This document shows, piece after piece, positions 6,488 to 9,031 of a stretch of 9,031 bases of DNA (within the stretch, counting starts at the first letter, position 1; every line of letters starts with the position of its first letter). Under the pieces are notes generated by a model that was not told the DNA's origin, ran no database searches, and saw only the letters and a list, made by a program, of their open reading frames with translations. The DNA is from an uncultured Flavobacteriales bacterium (GTDB lineage Bacteria; Bacteroidota; Bacteroidia; Palsa-965): assembly GCA_937974275.1 (NCBI GenBank), contig CALJIF010000113.1, forward strand, positions 1 through 9,031, written 5' to 3'. Position numbers and translations under genes: made by a program.

Positions 6488-7738
6488 TCAGTGTTTAACT
6501 ACAATTTTCGTTGCGTTATTTGACACTCCATCAGCAATAACATTGATGAAATAAGTGCCTTCACTTAATGAACCGGTGTTTAATTCTGCACGATATTCAC
6601 CAGTAGCGCGGTTTCCTTGGCGTTGAGTCATTACGATACGGCCGGTAATGTCAGTTACCTGAATTACAACGTCAGCATCTTGTTTCATCGTGTAATTGAT
6701 AACAACATTCTGATTAGCCGGATTAGGATATGTGCTAACGCTAACAGCAGAATTATTTTCATTAATACCTACCAATTCTGATACCTTAAATTCGATAACG
6801 TGGTTTTCGTAAGCATATCCTGTTGTGTATGCCCAAGTCGGAATAAAATAGCCGTTCCAACCGTTAGGATTGAAATTGTAACGAACAGAGCTTGGTAATG
6901 CATAGGAACAATTCAGGTCGGAGTTCGGATCCGCTATGGTACCGTAAAAGGTAGGGTCTGTGCCAATACCATTATTTTCATAACTAAATAAATAAAAAGA
7001 ATTCTTATCCTGAATGGAGTCAGTTGAAGTATAAGAATATCCCGGCTTGAACGACACTACAACGCCAATACGATTTCCTGCAGCTTGTTGCGGAACAGCT
7101 GAAGTATTGAAGAAAATCTCAGCAGGATAATTGCTGCTGTCCGTTTCAGTCAATAAATACGTATACGTGGTCAATACCTGAGAAGGTGTAATCGCGTTAT
7201 TCGTATGAGTGTACGTAATATCCTGATAGGTTGCATTGGTCAAATCCCATACTAAGCTATTGTCGTGACGAATTACCTGCACCACCAATGTATCGGTAAC
7301 CGTTGATGTTGTATTTCGTAAGTAAGCGTATACAATGCCAAGTGAGTCTAATGTGTAAGGTGTAGTTGGAGTTAAACCTTGTACAGGCATATATCCCGGT
7401 GCCAGCATAGTAGCGGCTTTGTGGAATTGAGCATAAGCTGTTTGTCCTGTGGTGTATTGTCCGACTATAATGTTGGAATCAGGGAAGAGCATTAAATAAT
7501 CTGCAGATGCCATTCCCGGAGATGGTCCATTCGGATCGTCTAATTGAAGAGCGTAGCACAACCAATAAGATGCGCTTCTGTCAGCAGACGATGATTGTGC
7601 GCGGAAAGGAGTAATCTGATCCTTACGTAAATTGGAGTTAGTTGTTAAAGACGGTGCGGTAACAGCATTCATTTGTCGTTGTGCAGGGGCAACAATTGCT
7701 GCAAATCCTGCACATAAAACGATAATAATTTTTTTCAT
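6488..7738 (-). CDS. T9SS type A-secreted protein of unknown function
   Basis: A 416-aa protein with a signal peptide (MKKIIIVLCAGFAAIVAPAQ, residues 1-20) and a T9SS type A sorting domain at the C-terminus (about 323-416, starting near VGINENN, with YPNP at 337-340 and LSEGTYFINVIADG at 391-404, ending IVVKH). The passenger, residues about 47-320, is not a family I recognise. It is rich in Tyr, Thr, Ser and Asn and looks all-beta, with stretches such as VTDTLVVQVIRHD and RIGVVVSFKPGYSY. It has only two cysteines in the passenger (C61, C277), which could pair. No catalytic motif is seen. It is expected to cross the outer membrane by T9SS and be attached to or released from the cell surface. 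The ATG at 7738 is followed at once by the signal peptide. It has its own promoter and terminator, so it is probably monocistronic. Confidence 0.9.
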   Translation of the reverse strand: MKKIIIVLCAGFAAIVAPAQRQMNAVTAPSLTTNSNLRKDQITPFRAQSSSADRSASYWLCYALQLDDPNGPSPGMASADYLMLFPDSNIIVGQYTTGQTAYAQFHKAATMLAPGYMPVQGLTPTTPYTLDSLGIVYAYLRNTTSTVTDTLVVQVIRHDNSLVWDLTNATYQDITYTHTNNAITPSQVLTTYTYLLTETDSSNYPAEIFFNTSAVPQQAAGNRIGVVVSFKPGYSYTSTDSIQDKNSFYLFSYENNGIGTDPTFYGTIADPNSDLNCSYALPSSVRYNFNPNGWNGYFIPTWAYTTGYAYENHVIEFKVSELVGINENNSAVSVSTYPNPANQNVVINYTMKQDADVVIQVTDITGRIVMTQRQGNRATGEYRAELNTGSLSEGTYFINVIADGVSNNATKIVVKH

Positions 7739-7766
7739 AAAAGGTTTTGAGGTTAATTAATGGACG

Positions 7767-7798
7767 CAATAGTACTAACTATTTTTCTTGTTTTTAAA
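7767..7798 (-). promoter_or_regulatory. Candidate Bacteroidota promoter of the T9SS cargo gene
   Basis: Read on the minus strand, TTTA (7798-7795) lies 20 bases before TACTATTG (7774-7767). These match the Bacteroidota -33 (TTTG) and -7 (TAnnTTTG) boxes with one mismatch each and near-consensus spacing. The transcription start would be about 20 bases upstream of the ATG at 7738. Confidence 0.55.
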
Positions 7799-7817
7799 TC
7801 GTAAATAAGTTTGATAA

Positions 7818-7853
7818 GGAATCTAATCGGAATCGGCTGATAGTGGGATTCCG
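7818..7853. repeat. GGAATC repeat cluster: two direct and one inverted copy
   Basis: GGAATC occurs at 7818-7823 and again at 7829-7834 (11 bp apart, one helical turn). Its inverse, GATTCC, lies at 7847-7852. The second and third copies form a 7-bp inverted repeat, CGGAATC / GATTCCG, with a 12-base loop. The cluster lies just upstream of the candidate promoter at 7767-7798 and outside the terminator at 7886-7923. No T tract follows on either strand. It may be a regulator binding site. Confidence 0.35.
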
Positions 7854-7885
7854 GAAAATTAAACTTACGTGCAGCGGGGTACACT

Positions 7886-7923
7886 AACTAAAAAATCCAA
7901 CGTGCCGGTCGGACTTTTTAGTT
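7886..7923 (-). terminator. Rho-independent terminator of the TonB-dependent receptor gene
   Basis: A 16-bp stem pairs 7886-7901 with 7908-7923 around a 6-base loop. On the minus strand it has two G-U pairs; on the plus strand the same positions are A-C mismatches, so it works best for the minus-strand receptor transcript. The 3' arm contains a run of six T residues. It begins about 30 bases after the receptor stop codon. Confidence 0.85.
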
Positions 7924-7952
7924 TTACACTTTACTATTTATCGCTTAAGAAC

Positions 7953-9031
7953 CTACAACTTCATTCCCAACGTGATCGCAAAATTTCGTGCATCTGCTAC
8001 AATGATTCCCGGTCCCGGATACCCGCCTGCACGGCGCGTAAAGTAACGGTTGTCCGTGATGTTGTTAACAGATCCTTTAACAGAAAATTGTTTCGGCAAC
8101 TTCAACGTAAATGACCAGTCCACGACATTGTAATGAGAGATCCATCCCGACGTTGCTGCCGTTGCAAATTCCGTGTTCTTCGCATCGGAGTAAACACCGT
8201 CAACATAAGTCCAGTTAAATGTAGTGGAGAACATCTTGTACTGCCATGTTAAGCCCGAACGAATCGTCCATTCCGGAGTGTATTCTACTCGTTTGTCTTT
8301 ATTACTGCCTTCGGTATAATACGCGTCCAGATAACCTGCTGAACAGAAAATGCCGATATCTCCAATTTTAGAAGCTTTGTTCAACAGCTGAAAAGGGTGA
8401 ATATCGATATATGCTTCCATGCCTTGATTCAAACTGTTACCGGTGTTGGTGCGGAAAGCATATGCGTTACCTGCTGTGTCAATTAAGTTAAGTTCTCCCA
8501 CGCGACCTTCCACCACCAAATAGAATACATTTACATCGTAATACAAACCGTTTTTAATACTTCCACGAATTCCTAAATCCGAGTTCCATCCTGTCGCAGG
8601 TTTAATTTCAGGATCGATTACGGTTGCAATATTGTTGGTCCACAAATCATTGAAGGTTACAGGTCGATAAGCTTGTGCCCAATTACCATAAAGGTTTATA
8701 CCCAATGGCAAATTGTATTCTAAACCTGTACCGGCAAGAAATACGGTGTTGTCGCGAACTTCTTTTTGCACTGCAGGTTTACCTTCTGCTGCCGTGCGGA
8801 TAAATTCGTAACGAACTCCCGGAACAATTTTTAGCTTGTCTCCAATGTAGAATACGTTTTCTGCAAACGCCGCAACGTTTTGTGCAAACAAGTCCAGATC
8901 GCGTGAAAGGTTGTCGGAATTGGTAAAGTTGAAATTAGCATCGCTGCCGTTACTGCCATCTCCTTGCAAGCGATTGGTGTAACCATTGAAATAACGCACA
9001 CCAAATGCCAATGCTGATTTTTTCTTGCCTA
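7953..9031 (-). CDS. TonB-dependent receptor, C-terminal barrel part (FecA-like), partial
   Basis: The last 358 codons of a larger gene; the frame is open to the right edge, so the N-terminal signal peptide, plug domain and first barrel strands lie outside the window. The TTG at 9011 is internal, not a start. The visible part is outer-membrane beta-barrel: alternating aromatic and polar strands and the conserved stretches KIVPGVRYEFIRT, INLYGNWAQAYRPVTFNDLW (the typical SYSxAYRPP-type strand pair), a GMEAYIDI strand, and SVKGSVNNITDNRYFTRRAG near the end, where ASVNNLTDxxYFTRR is typical. The GGYPGPGIIVADARNFAITL tail resembles Bacteroidota FecA-like receptors. Such proteins import ferric chelates or other large solutes using TonB-ExbBD energy; the ligand cannot be told from this part. 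It ends in LGMKL rather than in the aromatic residue common at barrel C-termini. A strong terminator follows, so no downstream gene shares its transcript. Confidence 0.93.
   Translation of the reverse strand, partial: GKKKSALAFGVRYFNGYTNRLQGDGSNGSDANFNFTNSDNLSRDLDLFAQNVAAFAENVFYIGDKLKIVPGVRYEFIRTAAEGKPAVQKEVRDNTVFLAGTGLEYNLPLGINLYGNWAQAYRPVTFNDLWTNNIATVIDPEIKPATGWNSDLGIRGSIKNGLYYDVNVFYLVVEGRVGELNLIDTAGNAYAFRTNTGNSLNQGMEAYIDIHPFQLLNKASKIGDIGIFCSAGYLDAYYTEGSNKDKRVEYTPEWTIRSGLTWQYKMFSTTFNWTYVDGVYSDAKNTEFATAATSGWISHYNVVDWSFTLKLPKQFSVKGSVNNITDNRYFTRRAGGYPGPGIIVADARNFAITLGMKL

Noticed and set aside
7898..7975. Repeated octamer CCAACGTG (in the terminator and in the receptor 3' end)
   Set aside because: One copy is part of the terminator stem and the other is coding; eight bases is within chance expectation.
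7869..8114. Plus-strand open frame overlapping the receptor 3' end and terminator
   Set aside because: It crosses the hairpin terminator and the conserved barrel end of the receptor on the other strand; shadow frame.
1..9031. Mobile element, phage, toxin-antitoxin, defence system or secondary metabolite cluster
   Set aside because: No transposase, integrase, terminal repeats, or characteristic enzymes are present; all genes belong to ordinary Bacteroidota chromosomal families.

Overview
The window looks like ordinary chromosomal DNA from a member of the Bacteroidota. Two proteins carry type IX secretion (T9SS) type A C-terminal sorting domains, one of them with a SprB-type repeat. There is a TonB-dependent receptor of the FecA-like kind, starts lack Shine-Dalgarno sequences, and several promoters fit the Bacteroidota -7 pattern TAnnTTTG better than a sigma-70 -10 box. 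I cannot fix the genus; Flavobacteriales or Chitinophagales-like lineages are both plausible.

Layout, left to right. (1) Positions 1-550 (+) hold the 3' part of a LytR/AlgR-type response regulator gene (end of the receiver domain plus a LytTR DNA-binding domain), followed by a hairpin terminator. (2) Positions 754-3291 (+) encode a large secreted protein: signal peptide, seven SBBP-type repeats forming one predicted seven-bladed beta-propeller, an Ig-like segment, a SprB repeat, a GCDST-type repeat, another Ig-like segment and a T9SS sorting domain. It ends in a very strong GAAA-tetraloop terminator. Its promoter region carries a 15-bp direct repeat with a 20-bp period, which could be a LytTR-type operator. 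(3) Positions 3404-4276 (+) encode a glycosyltransferase-like protein. (4) Convergent with it and only 7 bp away is a minus-strand pair, an UMF1/Atg22-type MFS transporter (5016-6317) followed after 9 bp by a LutA/YkgE-type cysteine-rich oxidoreductase subunit (4284-5006), probably one operon. (5) Positions 6488-7738 (-) encode a second T9SS-secreted protein of unknown function with its own promoter and a UUCG-tetraloop terminator. (6) Positions 7953-9031 (-) hold the C-terminal barrel of a TonB-dependent receptor that runs off the right edge, with its own terminator.

How the genes work together: only the transporter/LutA-like pair looks like a functional unit. The response regulator may control the adjacent secreted propeller protein, but this rests on proximity and the repeated site alone. 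The remaining genes appear to be separate transcription units. I see no mobile element, CRISPR array, RNA gene, phage or defence cassette, and no clear sign of an undescribed multi-gene system. The most interesting points are the candidate operator, the exact seven-blade velcro architecture, the stand-alone LutA-like gene paired with a transporter, and the unrecognised T9SS cargo.
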